A program made the position numbers and the translations under genes. Shown here piece after piece: positions 19,293 through 31,611 of a DNA stretch of 64,000 nucleotides; within the stretch, counting starts at the first letter, position 1, and every line of letters begins with the position of its first letter. The notes beneath the pieces were generated by a model. The model was not told the DNA's origin. It was given only the letters and a program-made list of their open reading frames with translations, and ran no database searches. Origin of the DNA: Alopecurus myosuroides (taxonomy: Eukaryota; Streptophyta; Magnoliopsida; Poales; Poaceae); the NCBI GenBank assembly GCA_028641055.1, contig CM054057.1, positions 579,935,940-579,999,939 on the forward strand, given 5' to 3'.

Positions 19293-20255
19293 TAGGTTCG
19301 GACTCCGAAGCTATGATGTATTGCGACTCCTATACGTGACTGATCCGGTGTGTACCGATCGTCCCGTATCGTCCAGTATCATGTACTCTTTGGTGTACTC
19401 CTGCATATATTAACACGTACGGCGATGCCTAGAGGGCCATCGATTTCCCTTCAGCATACATCTTTCGTAGTAATTTTATAAGATTCAAGGATTCTTCACG
19501 TAATTAATCATCCTTACGGCGTCCTAGCTGGAGCGCGCATCACAAGATCCAGAGATAGCAGCGATCGATAGCGGCGTGCACGGCCGGTGGAGCAGTGGTC
19601 CACAGCGTCGCGCTTTTCCTCGAGCTCCAGTGCATCCTCCGACCCGACGCACACGGTGCATACGGTAGCCACGTGTGCGGCGAGCAACTACAGTCAGGGA
19701 TGATGTATTTTCTGAGAGAAGCCAATTTGCGAAAAATAAGCAATATAAAATTTATGAAAGAACCCAGAATTTAAAACAAGTATACAACATATGTGTCCTT
19801 AATTAACCGTTTCCATCATGCCATGTCAACTCCTACATCAAGTGCAACCTGTCAGAAACACGGTTAACGCTTTTAAACCGGTCAATATGTTCCATATTAG
19901 TTGACACCGAAATAAATTTATCTAGAAATATTTTAGTGGTGCGTACGTCTATTTCAGCGTGAACTAATGTGGAACAGGTGTCTACTGCTTTTTGCGACAC
20001 TGTTACGTAATTGTGGTAGCTTTTTATACGTCGTGGTACTACTTTGAAAATCTAACCACACTTGTGCTGGTTTTTTTCAATATTTTCGCACCAGCAGCAC
20101 TCGACGCAGACATGCATGTACGCCGCAATCGGCACCGAACGTCACTCTGCGACATCGAGTTAGCCTGATACGAAACAAGAACGTCCACGCTAGTCGCGCC
20201 TTCTTTTTTATGTAAGAAAAAATACAGAATCGAAGAATCACACTCTGTACCTACC
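19293..20255. other. Unassigned sequence
   Basis: No recognisable coding region, terminal repeat or RNA gene was found. It contains mixed GC-rich (about 19520-19690) and AT-rich parts. It ends where the first copia LTR begins. Confidence 0.5.
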
Positions 20256-21185
20256 TGTTGGAATTTTATATGGACCACTCATGTCCAGCCTAACTAAGCC
20301 CAATAAAAATTCTGAAATTGTCATGGCCCATTCATGAATAATACAAGTGGAGAGTGAGACTAAATTTTAGTGCGATATTGCTAGTTCGGAGAGAATGGAA
20401 CCACCTTATAAGGTGAGCCATTCTACCTCATGTATGAGTTGGCAAGCCAAGAGGAGAGGTGTGCCACACGCGTGCTCCTCCTCCGCCGACCGCCTCGCCA
20501 CGTGTCGCCGAAGAGCCGAGAGCGTTTATTTTGCCAGTTGGGAAAACTTAATGAGTCATTAATATGGTAATTAACGGACACGTTAATGCCTAAACCGTTT
20601 CCACTTCTTTTGGAACGTGGAACCGAACCGACTCCGACGTGGAGTCACGCCCAAGTCTCTCCCAGCCCGCGGTATAAATACGCGCATACGGTAAACCCTA
20701 GCCGCCACGTCGTCTTATGGTTTCGCACCGTTCCAAACCACTGCGTCGCCAATCAAGACTTCTCCATCCCTCCTTTTGGTGTGCACCACGAGAAGGGACA
20801 GTAGGCCTCCGGAACCCCGCCTCTTGTGATCCTGTACGGGAGAGGGGCGATCAGGTTTTTGGAGAGCGCACTCGCGCGACTGCTGACGGCGACTACTTCC
20901 CCAACGACGACTGGTTTCCATATCTCGGCAACCTATTCATCGACGATGATATGAGCGACAATGACAACACCGCAGCCGGTGCCGCTGCCGCTGCACCATA
21001 TGTATCTCTCTCATCTGTACGAGATGCTACCGCAATTCTTTTGTCTAGTTCTTGCTGTAGATTGGATCGGTTTCTCTACTGCACTAGATTTCGATATTTA
21101 CATACTTAGTATAATTGATGCTATCATGTTTTATTTGATGTTGTTTCAGATTAAATCATATGCTAAATTGCTTATATATTTAACA
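20256..21185 (+). repeat. Copia LTR 1 (930 bp)
   Basis: Begins TGTTGG and, by comparison with the other two, ends ...AACA at 21185 (TGTTG/CAACA inverted ends; here one base is changed). It has a TATA box (TATAAATA, 20673-20680) with the conserved flanks CCCGCGG and CGCGCATACGG. The 3' border is inferred, because no outer end of this family is visible. Confidence 0.75.
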
Positions 21186-21750
21186 ATCCAAAAATCTGAT
21201 TATAGGCAATTTGCTACTCCTGCACCTGCTATTATTGCGGCGACAAGCCCGAACCCTTTCAAGGTGTGGAATATAAGAGGTAACGCACGAGAGCAGTGCT
21301 ATGGTTTCAAAAATTGTGGCGCTATGCGGCCACCAAGGGCAAGCATGAGGGCGATCTCAATCCAGCACAGCTGGAGGCTTTTGAGAATATGGACACTATG
21401 TTTAAAAGTGCCCTCCTCGGTATCATTAATGATTCCATTGTGGATCCCTATATGTCGTTTGATAACGGCAAAGATATGTGGGCTGCACTCGAGGCCAAAT
21501 TTGGAGCCTCGCATCCTGACAGCGAGCTGTACGTCATGGAGCAATTCTATGACTACAAGATGACTGATGAGCGTTCTGTTGTTCAACAGGCTCATGAGAT
21601 ACAGTCACTCGCTAAATAATTTGATCACTTCAAGTGTATGTTACCGGACAAGTTTGTGGACGGAGGCATTATTGCCAAGCTTCCATCTTCATGGAGCACC
21701 TTTGCTACCTCTCTGAAACATAAGAGACATGAGTTTTCCGTTTCGGACCT
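21186..21750 (+). pseudogene. Copia unit 1, Gag N-terminal part
   Basis: Retrotransposon Gag (UBN2-like) recognisable from IIAATSPNPF through LNPAQLEAFENMDTMFKS, DSIVDPYMSFDN and SELYVMEQFYDY. It is broken by an indel near 21265 (compare the intact reading in units 2 and 3) and by TAA at 21617-21619. The frame stops at 21750, where a gypsy array is inserted after the target sequence GACCT. The Gag would form the cytoplasmic virus-like particle. Confidence 0.85.
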
Positions 21751-22803
21751 TGATGGCTAGGTTGAGACTCCAAGTGCAGAGTGTGTAAGAACTTGCTAGA
21801 TCTAGTCATGGAGATTGATTAGTGTCACTTCAAATCCCCGGTAACACGGTACTCCTTTTTAACCCTAGTGAGGTAACTAAGAAAGGTTTAACAAAACCTA
21901 AGTGGATCGCTGAACTTCTGTCACTTTCACAGCACTAGCCACCCTCCGTTACTCCAACTAATGCACCCATCACCCCACACACGCTCTCAAGAACTAGATT
22001 GATCAAATCTAGCAAATAAGAACGGGGTACATAAGATACATCTACTCAAATAACTCAAGAGAAACAATTGCAATCTCAGATTCAATAACTCATAGAAAAG
22101 ATCCACCACATAGGAATTACAACGGTGCCCGTAATCATGTGAGGCAGCTCATACGGATCTAATTAGTGAAGCACATAGAGAGAGAGATACAAGTGATACT
22201 TCCACCAACCCATAGCCCTGGGGTGGACTACTCCCTCTTCATGGAGATGTCGATGGAGATGACGTTGGAGGGGTAGGAGATCACACCGGCGGAGCCCCGC
22301 CGGAGTTTTCCTCCTCCAATCTGGAACTTCTGGTCTCTGTTTCGGTGTTTCGGCGGCGCTCTCCTCCGTAAGGGTACGGGGGACCCTTTTTATAGTCGGT
22401 TTTACGTCAAGACGGAGTCGGTAAGTCGAAGATGGAAGGAATTGGGGCCACAGGGGCCAAAAGGGGGCCTCTCACGTGGCCAAGGAATCTGGCCGCGTGG
22501 AGGGTCCTCTTTTGGGCCTCATTGCCCAATTCTCGTGGATCCTTCGCCCGCAAGTCTTCTCCTTCCAAGAAAATGACCCCCGCAGATTTTCAGGTGATTT
22601 CGCGGAAGTTTGCCCCCTGAAACGTCAAAAATATAGAAAACGAGGTTTCTGACAGGCAGCGTTAATTCCATAAAAGTTGGGGAACTTTGTAATTTAACCC
22701 TAAAATACTATAAAACATTGAATTATACCCTTATATGATGCAATATGTAATAGAAAACCATGTGAAAATATGCAAAATTCATCTATGCATTTTACATGCA
22801 TCA
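21751..22803 (-). repeat. Gypsy array LTR a (internally deleted)
   Basis: 1053 bp against about 1710 bp for the other two. The missing part corresponds to about 27568-28218 of LTR b. The junction reads GTGTGTA-AG-AACTTGCTAG, where the intact copies read GTGTGTAGCTAGTGG and GAAGTAATAACTTGCTAG. Confidence 0.9.
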
Positions 22804-25195
22804 ACATCCCCAAGCTTAACCCATGCTCGTCCTCGAGTATGAAGGTGATAAAACTAAGATGGGTTTTGCATATTGAAAAAATCATGGGATATCAAGGAGG
22901 ATTATTTATGCTACATATAATCAAATGATTAATACTAGAAATGAGTAGCAATATACAATTCATGTTATAAGAAATATCAAATATGCAAGCAAAGATGCTT
23001 CATGAAAGTTCACAAAGTGTATAATGAAATAAAAGCACTATGGACCAAATGCATACACAAAATGAAAAATAAAATCCTATATTGGTCAAAGAATAGCATG
23101 GAGAATAGAAAATATGGTGGACACTTTGGAGAAATTGAGTAGAGGTAAAACATGATCAAGTCTTATTTAGCCTCTAAATTATTCAACTAAAATTACTAAT
23201 TGAAATGTGGTATCCATTGATCTAGGACTCTCATTGCCCCTTTATCACTAGCATCTTAAAATTGTGAGTATTGAAGTAATGAGAATGACAAGGTGGTTGA
23301 AAGCCTCATGCCCCGTGAGTGTGAAAACCTACTCCATGATTACTCAACTTAAGATTCCTAATAAGCTTTGTACAATAATAAGTATTAATGACATCATAGA
23401 GAACCGCAAAGAGGTACCTCTTGCCCCATGACATGGAAACAAGCCCATGTTACAATGACAAGATGAACAAACGGAGTAGACTCATCATACTTTTTATTTT
23501 CATTCACTATTATGCATAGCTTCTTATTTTCTTATAGGATGTGTTGTAGAGTCACTCAAGCTGTAAGTAAATTTCCACCATGATAAAGCATGGCTTGGGT
23601 TAACGGCCCAATGCGTTTCTCTAGTCATATAGATACTTACTCATCAAAACTTACTATTCCTCTATTTCATTTCGGCATGGCAGGAGTCCAAAAACAAAAG
23701 TACATGATATCAACCAAATGTAATTTTTTTGTGCAATGTTGAAAGCTTTCCGGTGATACACGTTTATAGCTAGCTCCCAACCACACACTTGTCAAACGCA
23801 AAACTTGTGGCTCCCATTATTGGGTCATGTTTATTAGATGCATAAAAAGTAAAGTGTGCCTTCAAAAGTTCGTGAGAGTCCTATCCCAAGTTCAACCCAT
23901 GACAATTAATAAAGTGAATATCTTAATTTAGAACATACATAACACAATAACATGGTGAACATACTCGAAATAGCAATGAAGCTAATGGGAAGATATGGTG
24001 GACTCACTGGAAATACTTGGCTAAGGAGTGTTGGAAACAAGTTTTTACTTGTTGGAATTTTTAAATTTTTGGGCTAGCAAGAGGGAGATAGTTGACCAGC
24101 TACTATGCATGCATATGTCCATAGAACTACTCATTTCATGACAAACTAAATAAACCAGCAATTAACATCAAGGACATGAATAAGAGATAGCTCAAGACAA
24201 CATTATTGCAAATTTGTACACATAAAAAGCCGATAAATCATGCAAACATATGTAGCTCTTCAAATCAACCATGGCATCCCTATTCCAAGTCATAATACTA
24301 GCATCTAATACTTTCCAACCCCAAACTACAGTAACTCAATCTCATATAAAATGATGGTGGTGGTCTTATCAAAACAAAAATAAAAACAAAAACTAGACGC
24401 TTCAAGTCTCTACGATAAATGCTTTGCTTAGAAAAACAGAAAGTAGACGTGTGCTAAACAAAAGAGTGTAGCTCCAGTGGGGTGTTCATCACATCCCCAA
24501 TCTTATGGCTTTCACCATTCTTGGATGTCTTGAGGCGCAGCTCCTCTATTCCCTGTGAAAAAAACTTCACAAAACATGTTTCTCCCATTCTTTTTCTGTG
24601 GGGTGAGATTAGCAAGGACAAAAAAAAATCACATGCTTGCTGTGCAAAATTCCAAATCAAATGCTCCAGTAGATAGACAATAAGGTTCATTATGTTTTAT
24701 GTTCACTCTCTTGCTTGAAAGAATCATGGATTCGATTCCCAAGCCCAAAGAGTGCATAAAACAAAAGAAGGCAGAATCTGTCCAGAAAAGCAGCAGCAGC
24801 AAAACGAACGTTTTTCCCTAAGTTAGACTCGTCAAAAAATTAAGCCAATTTTTTTTATTACAGAGGACGAAAAGTTTCAGAACATACTAAAAAATTAGCT
24901 CAATCCGACATACCAATAAAAAAACGTAAAATCATACGGTGAGCAGACTCGTGCTGAAATAGAAATTTCATGCACTATGATAGCAACTTATAAGTCCAAA
25001 TGGGTTTGACTTGACTCTTTATTGAAAACTCCATAATTAAAACAAAAAAACTAATCTCTTGAGACAGAAAGAGGACACTAGGAAAATCCAAACAAAAACA
25101 ACCGGGTTGCCTCCCGTAAAGCGCTTTCTTTTAGCCATAGCTAGGCTTTACTTACTTGATAATCAAGAGGGATAAAGCTCATGAGGGAGCTTGTT
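22804..25195 (-). other. Gene-free internal sequence of gypsy unit 1
   Basis: AT-rich sequence downstream of gag-protease in element sense. It starts next to the LTR with GTTAAGCTTGGGGATGT on the minus strand, the likely polypurine tract. Short frames occur (for example at 24454-24690) and are mirrored in unit 2, but they carry no domain and I do not call them genes. Confidence 0.7.
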
Positions 25196-27178
25196 CTACA
25201 GCGTGCCCCTCTTCCTTGGGAAGTTCTCCATGCTTTTCTTGTGAGGGAACTGAAACTTGACATTCCCTTCCTTGGAGTCTATGATTGCACCTGTAATACG
25301 AAGAAAAGGTCTACCCAAAATAATAGGACTAGGGGATTTATCCCCCATATCCATAATAATGAAATCAACGGGTACGAAAGTCATGTGCAATTCAATCATA
25401 ACATCTTTTACTTGTCCTACAGCATGTTTAGTAGAGTTATCATCAAGGACAAATTCACTTGAGCACTTTTCTAAATTTTCTAGTTCTAGCAATTCATATA
25501 ATTCTTTAGAGAGTACCGATACACTAGAACCTAGATCTAACATAGGATGGTGAATTTCTTTTCCAATTGAAACTAGCACCTTGGGGATCCATGCATCCCC
25601 AAGCTTAGGAGGTATCATGGCCTCATTCTTGTACCTAGCAATTTTTTCTTGCAAGACATGATTAGCAATATAAGATCCAAAGCCAGGTTGATTAACATTT
25701 ATAGTGGGATCACTAGCAAATTTTTGTAGAGTAGCAATAAGTTATTGCAAGCTAGTTTTTTCTAAATCAAGCAATGGATCCTTAATTTCAGTAAGAATCA
25801 TAATTTCCTCTACTTTACTCTCTAATTTAGCTAGCATTCTTGATTCATGAGGACTAATTTCATCTTTGCTAGCAAGATAAGACATATATGGAAGTAAATA
25901 TTCAGGGTACTTCACTATTTCATTCAAAGTTTCTTCTAAGCAAGTAGGGACATGCTCACTTGTATTCTCAACAATATGATCAATATTTTCAATAATAGGA
26001 GCAGCAATAGTAATAGAATTCATTCCTACACTAGGTTGTGCTTGTGGCTTTCCTGCTGACATGCTTAATAGAGTTGCTTGATTATCAGCTAATTTTGACA
26101 ATGCTTTATCTAAATTCGAAGATTGAAGTTGCAATCCTTTAATATCACTACTAATGTATGCAATGGACTTATTTAAATCATGTATCATAGCATTGTGACT
26201 AGCAACTTGTTCCATAAGCAATTTATTAGATTCAAAAATTTCACTAGAAGGCTTCCACTTATTTTCATTAGCATTAGGATATGGAACAAAAGGTTTATTT
26301 GGCACATAAGGAGGTTTACTATATGAATTGTAAGAATTACCAAAACCATTGCTACCATAATTCCTAACAAAATTAACATCCACACTTTCAGAATTACTAC
26401 CAACTAGCTCCTGCAAAGGCACATTCTCCATATTTTGTTTATTAATAAAAGCAAGAATAGTGTCTATTTTAGAAGACAAATCATTGGTTTCTTCAATTGA
26501 GTTTATTTTCTTAGTGGGATTGGGTGCTCTTTCAGTATTCCATTGACTATAATTTTGCAATATGCTTTCTAATATGCTCTTAGCCTCTCCTACAGTTTTA
26601 CTCATAAAGGCACCTCCAGCAGCAGAATCAAGTATATTTCTAGACATGTAGTTTAAACCATTATAAAAATAGTGTAGTATGGTCCATTCATTTACTCCAT
26701 GTGATTGGCATGTTCTAATCATTAATTTAATTCTATCCCATGCCATGGCTACATGTTCATTATCATTTTGCCTAAATGAGAGGATATTATTCCTATTTTG
26801 CAAAATTTTAACGGGAGGATAATATTTTTTAATGAAAGCTTCTTTTAAATCATCCAAAGACTTTATACTAGCTGTAGGTAGTGAAAGTAACCATTATTTA
26901 GCCTTTCCTCTAAGTGAAAAAGGAAATAATTTCAGTTTTAAAACACTACTTTCCACATTTTTAAATTTTTGTATATCACATATTTCCATGAAATCATGAA
27001 GATGCATAGAGGCATCCTCCATAGCACTACCACAAAATTGCTCTCTAGTAATTAAATTCAATAAACTAGGACTTACTTCATAGCTTTCAGCTTGTATTTC
27101 AGGTGTAGTAATTGGCCTAGCAATGAATTGGTCATTGGGTGTATTTGTGTAGTCACTTAATTTAGTTCTATCACCCAT
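25196..27178 (-). pseudogene. Gypsy unit 1 Gag-protease
   Basis: Starts MGDRTKLSDYTNTPND (ATG at 27178). The retrotransposon Gag core (FMEICDIQKF, IKKYYPPVKI, FRQNDNEHVAMAWDRIK, MIRTCQSHGV) is followed by a low-complexity Asn/Ser/Tyr linker (NSYNSYSKPPYVPNK) and helical segments. A retropepsin-like domain has MLDLGSSVSVLSKELYELLE and IILGRPFLRITGAIID. Two in-frame stops are visible, TAA after LRGKAK (about 26894) and one before LIATLQKFA (about 25742). The protease motif is DLGSS instead of DTG/DSG. No pol follows. The products would be the particle protein and its processing enzyme. Confidence 0.9.
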
Positions 27179-27502
27179 TTTAACAGTTTTTATGTAGTTT
27201 TTAATTTTTTATGCAAAACAAAAGTAAAGTAACTAAGCAAATTCGAAATACTAAAATAAACTAGATAATTAAATGCAAAACTAAAATGCAAACTAAAATA
27301 AAATATGCAAGACAAAACAAAAAACAAGAACAAGAACAAAACAAAAACAAAAACAAGAAACAAAACAATCTACTTGAAAGAAGGTGGAGATAGAAAGGAC
27401 GGTACTCACGTAGGTGCAACCTCCCCAAGCTTAGGTGTTTGCACACCTTGTTGGTGATGAAGACTTCTTGTGAGCTCCCTTGGACAACTCCTTCACCTAT
27501 GG

Positions 27503-27521
27503 CTCCCCGGCAACGGCGCCA
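27503..27521 (-). other. Primer-binding site, gypsy unit 1
   Basis: TGGCGCCGTTGCCGGGGAG on the minus strand, 10 nt after the LTR end (AGCGTTTTTC spacer). The same sequence occurs at 33919-33937. Confidence 0.85.
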
Positions 27522-27531
27522 GAAAAACGCT

Positions 27532-29240
27532 TGATGGCTAGGTTGAGACTCCAAGTGCAGAGTGTGTAGCTAGTGGCAAGCCTTCTTCCCCACGAGGGTG
27601 ACTCGGGGGTTTATATCGAACTCTTGGGGAGCTAGTATTTCAGCAGTTGTCTTCCAAGCTTCCTCTAGGATCCTGCAAACATGTAGAGAATTTTGTGCCC
27701 TCAACCTCACCAAGTGGTTGTCAAGCACAAGGTGTGAGACTTCTAAATTGCAATGCAAAACTGAAAGTAAATGTGCAATAATTAAATCTACAACTAAATG
27801 CAAATGAGAAAATAAATATGCACTGGATTGTTTTTGTATTTGTGTGATGCAAGTGGTGATGGAGATAATGTAAATTCGAATTGGAGATGCAAGTAAAGAA
27901 AAGTGCAAGTAAAGTAAATTGCAGCAAACTAACTAGAGTGTTTTCTTATAATTAAAATAGGACCGGGTTCATGGTTTCACAATTGCATTCTCTCAAATAA
28001 AGTGGTAGACGGTGGACATAAAGAATTACATGTGAGATTACAATAACATGTTTAGCATTGGGTACTTTCATATGGGCATCACGTCCTAGCATAGAGATCT
28101 CTACGGTCATATTGATCCCTCTTATACTCCACCAAGATGCGAAATAAATCATAACACCTCGATAATTAAGGAAAAACCAGAGTATAGCTTTAAGCAATGT
28201 GACATGAAGTTGAAGTAATAACTTGCTAGATCTAGTCATGGAGATTGATTAGTGTCACTTCAAATCCCCGGTAACAAGGTACTCCTTTTTATCCCTAGTG
28301 AGGTAACTAAGAAAGGTTTAACAAAACCTAAGTGGATCGCTGAACTTCTGTCACTTTCACAGCACTAGCCACCCCCCGTTACTCCAACTAATGCACCCAT
28401 CACCCCACACACGCTCTCAAGAACTAGATTGATCAAAGCTAGCAAATAAGAACGGGGTACATAAGATACATCTACTCAAATAACTCAAGAGAAACAATTG
28501 CAATCTCAGATTGAATAACTCATAGAAAAGATCCACCACATAGGAATTACAACGGTGCCCGTAATCATGTGAGGCAGCTCATACGGATCTAATTAGTGAA
28601 GCAGATAGAGAGAGAGATACAAGTGCTACTTCCACAAACCCATAGCCCTGGGGTGGACTACTCCCTCTTCATGGAGATGTCGATGGAGATGACGTTGGAG
28701 GGGTAGGAGATCACACCAGCGGCGCCCCGCCGGATTTTTCCCCCTCCAATCTTGAACTTCTGGTCTCTGTTTTGGTGTTTTGGTGTTTCGGTGGCGCTCT
28801 CCTCCGTAAGGGTACGGGGGACCCTTTTTATAGTCGGTTTTAGGTCAAGACGGAGTCGGTAAGTCGAAGATGGAAGGAATTGGGGCCATAGGGGCCAAAA
28901 GGGGGCCTCTCACGCGGCGAAGGAATCTGGCAGCATGGAGGGTCCTCTTTTGGGCCTCCTTGCCCAATTCTCGTGGATCGTTCGCCCGCAAGTCTTCTCC
29001 TTCCAAGAAAATGACCCCCGCAGATTTTCAGGTGATTTCGTGGAAGTTTGCCCCCTGAAACGTCAAAAATATAGAAAACGAGGTTTCTGACAGGCAGGGT
29101 TAATTCCATAAAAGTTGGGGGCTTTGTAATTTAACCCCAAAATACTATAAAACATTGAATTATACCCTTATATGATGCAATATGTAATAGAAAACCATGT
29201 GAAAATATGCAAAATTCATCTATGCATTTTACATGCATCA
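27532..29240 (-). repeat. Gypsy array LTR b (1709 bp)
   Basis: Full-length LTR shared by the two internal regions. By eye it differs from LTR c by roughly 1-2%, with scattered substitutions (e.g. CTTCTTCCCC versus CTTATTCCCC). Confidence 0.93.
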
Positions 29241-31611
29241 ACATCCCCAAGCTTAACCCATGCTCGTCCTCGAGTATGAAGGTGATAAAACTAAGATGGG
29301 TTTTGCATATTGAAACAATCATGGTATATCAAGGAGGATTATTCAAGCTACATATGATCAAATGATTAATACTAGAAATGAGTAGCAATATACAATTCAT
29401 GTTGTAAGAAATATCAAATATGCAAGCAAAGATGCTTCATGAAAGTTCACAAAGTGTATAATGAAAGAAAAGCACTATGGACCAAATGCATACACAAAAT
29501 GAAAAATAAAATCCTATATTGGTCAAAGAATAGCATAATGGAGAATAGAATGGTGGACACTTTGGAGAAAATTGACTAGAGGTAAAACATGATCAAGTCT
29601 TATTTAGCCTCTAAATTATTCAACTAAAATTACTAATTGAAATGTGGTATCCATTGATCTAGGACTCTCATTACCCCTTTATCAGTAGCATCTTAAAATT
29701 GTGAGTATTGAAGTAATGAGAATGACAAGGTGGTTGAAAGCCTCATGCCCCGTGAGTGTGAAAACCTACTCCATGATTACTCAACTTAAGATTCCTAATA
29801 AGCTTTGTACAATCATAATAAGTATTAATGACATCATAGAGAACCGCAAAGAGGTAACTCTTGCCCCATGACATGGAAACAAGCCCATGTTACAATGACA
29901 AGATGAACAAACGGAGTAGACTCATCATCCTTTTTATTTTTATTCACTATTATGCATAGCTTCTTATTTTATTATAGGATGTGTTGTAGAGTCACTCAAG
30001 CTGTAAGTAAATTTCCACCATGATAAAGCATGGCTTGGGTTAACGTCCCAATGCGTTTCTCTAGTCATATAGATACTTACTCATCAAAACTTACTATTCC
30101 TCTATTTCATTTCGGCATGGCAGGAGTCCAAAAACAAAAGTACATGATATCAACCAAATGTAAATTATTTGTGCAATGTTGAAAGCTTTCCGGTGATACA
30201 CATTTATAGCTAGCTCCCAACCACACACTTGTCAAACGCAAAACTTGTGGCTCCCATTATTGGGTCATGTTTATTAGATACATAAAAAGTAAAGTGTGCC
30301 TTCAAAAGTTCGTGAGAGTCCTATCCCAAGTTCAACCCATGACAATTAATAAAGTGAATATCTTAATTTAGAACATAAATAACACAATAACATGGTGAAA
30401 TACTCGGAATAGCAATGAAGCTAATGGGAAGATATGGTGGACTCACTGGAAATACTTGGCTAAGGAGTGTTGGAAACAAGTTTTTACTTGTTGGAATTTT
30501 TAAATTTTTGGGCTAGCAAGAGGGAGATAGTTGACAAGCTACTATGCATGCATATGTCCATAGAACTATTCATTTCATGACAAACTAAATAAACCAGCAA
30601 TTAACATCAAGGACATGAATAAGAGATAGCTCAAGACAACATTATTGCAAATTTCTACACATAAAAAGCCGATAAATCATGCAAACATATGTAGCTCTTC
30701 AAATCAACCATGGAATCCCTATTCCAAGTCATAATACTAGCATCTAATACTTTCCAACCCCAAACTACAGTAGCTCAATCTCATATAAAATGATGGTGGT
30801 GGTCTTATCAAAACAAAAATAAAAACAAAAACTAGACGCTTCAAGTCTCTACGATAAATGCTTTGCTTAGAAAAACAGAAAGTAGACGTGTGCTAACCAA
30901 AAGAGTGTAGCTCCAGTGGGGTGTTCATCACATCCCCAATCTTATGGCTTTCACCATTCTTGGATGTCTTGAGGCGCAGCTCCTCTATTCCCTGTGAAAA
31001 AAACTTCACAAAACATGTTTCTCCCATTCTTTTTCTGTGGGGTGAGATTAGCAAGGACAAAAAAATCACATGCTTGCTGTGCAAAATTCCAAATAAAATG
31101 CTCCAGTAGATAGACAATAAGGTTTATTATGTTTTATGTTCACTCTCTTGCTTGAAAGAATCATGGATTCGATTCCCAAGCCCAAAGACTACATAAAACA
31201 AAAGAAGGCAGAATCTGTCCAGAAAAGCAGCAGCAGCAAAACGAACGTTTTTCCCTAAGTTAGACTCGTCAAAAAATTAAGCCAATTTTTTTTATTACAG
31301 AGGACGAAAAGTATCAGAACATACTAAAAAATTAGCTCAATCCGACATACCAATAAAAAACGTAAAATCACACGGTGAGCAGACTCGTGCTGAAACAGAA
31401 ATTTCATGCACTATGATAGCAACTTATAAGTCCAAATGGGTTTGACTTGACTCTTTATTGAAAACTCCAGAATTAAAACAAAAAAACTAATCTCTTGAGA
31501 CAGCAAGAGGACACTAGGAAAATCCAAACAAAAACAACCGGGTTGCCTCCCGTAAAGCGCTTTCTTTATAGCCATATAGCTAGGCTTTACTTACTTGATA
31601 ATCAAGAGGGA
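29241..31611 (-). other. Gene-free internal sequence of gypsy unit 2
   Basis: Nearly identical to 22804-25195 apart from small indels (for example ATAATGG near 29535). It has no coding domain. Confidence 0.7.

Noticed and set aside
24454..24690. 78-codon minus-strand frame, mirrored at 30893-31117 in the second gypsy unit
   Set aside because: Conservation is explained by the duplication of the whole unit. It has no domain and the C-terminal parts vary by indels.
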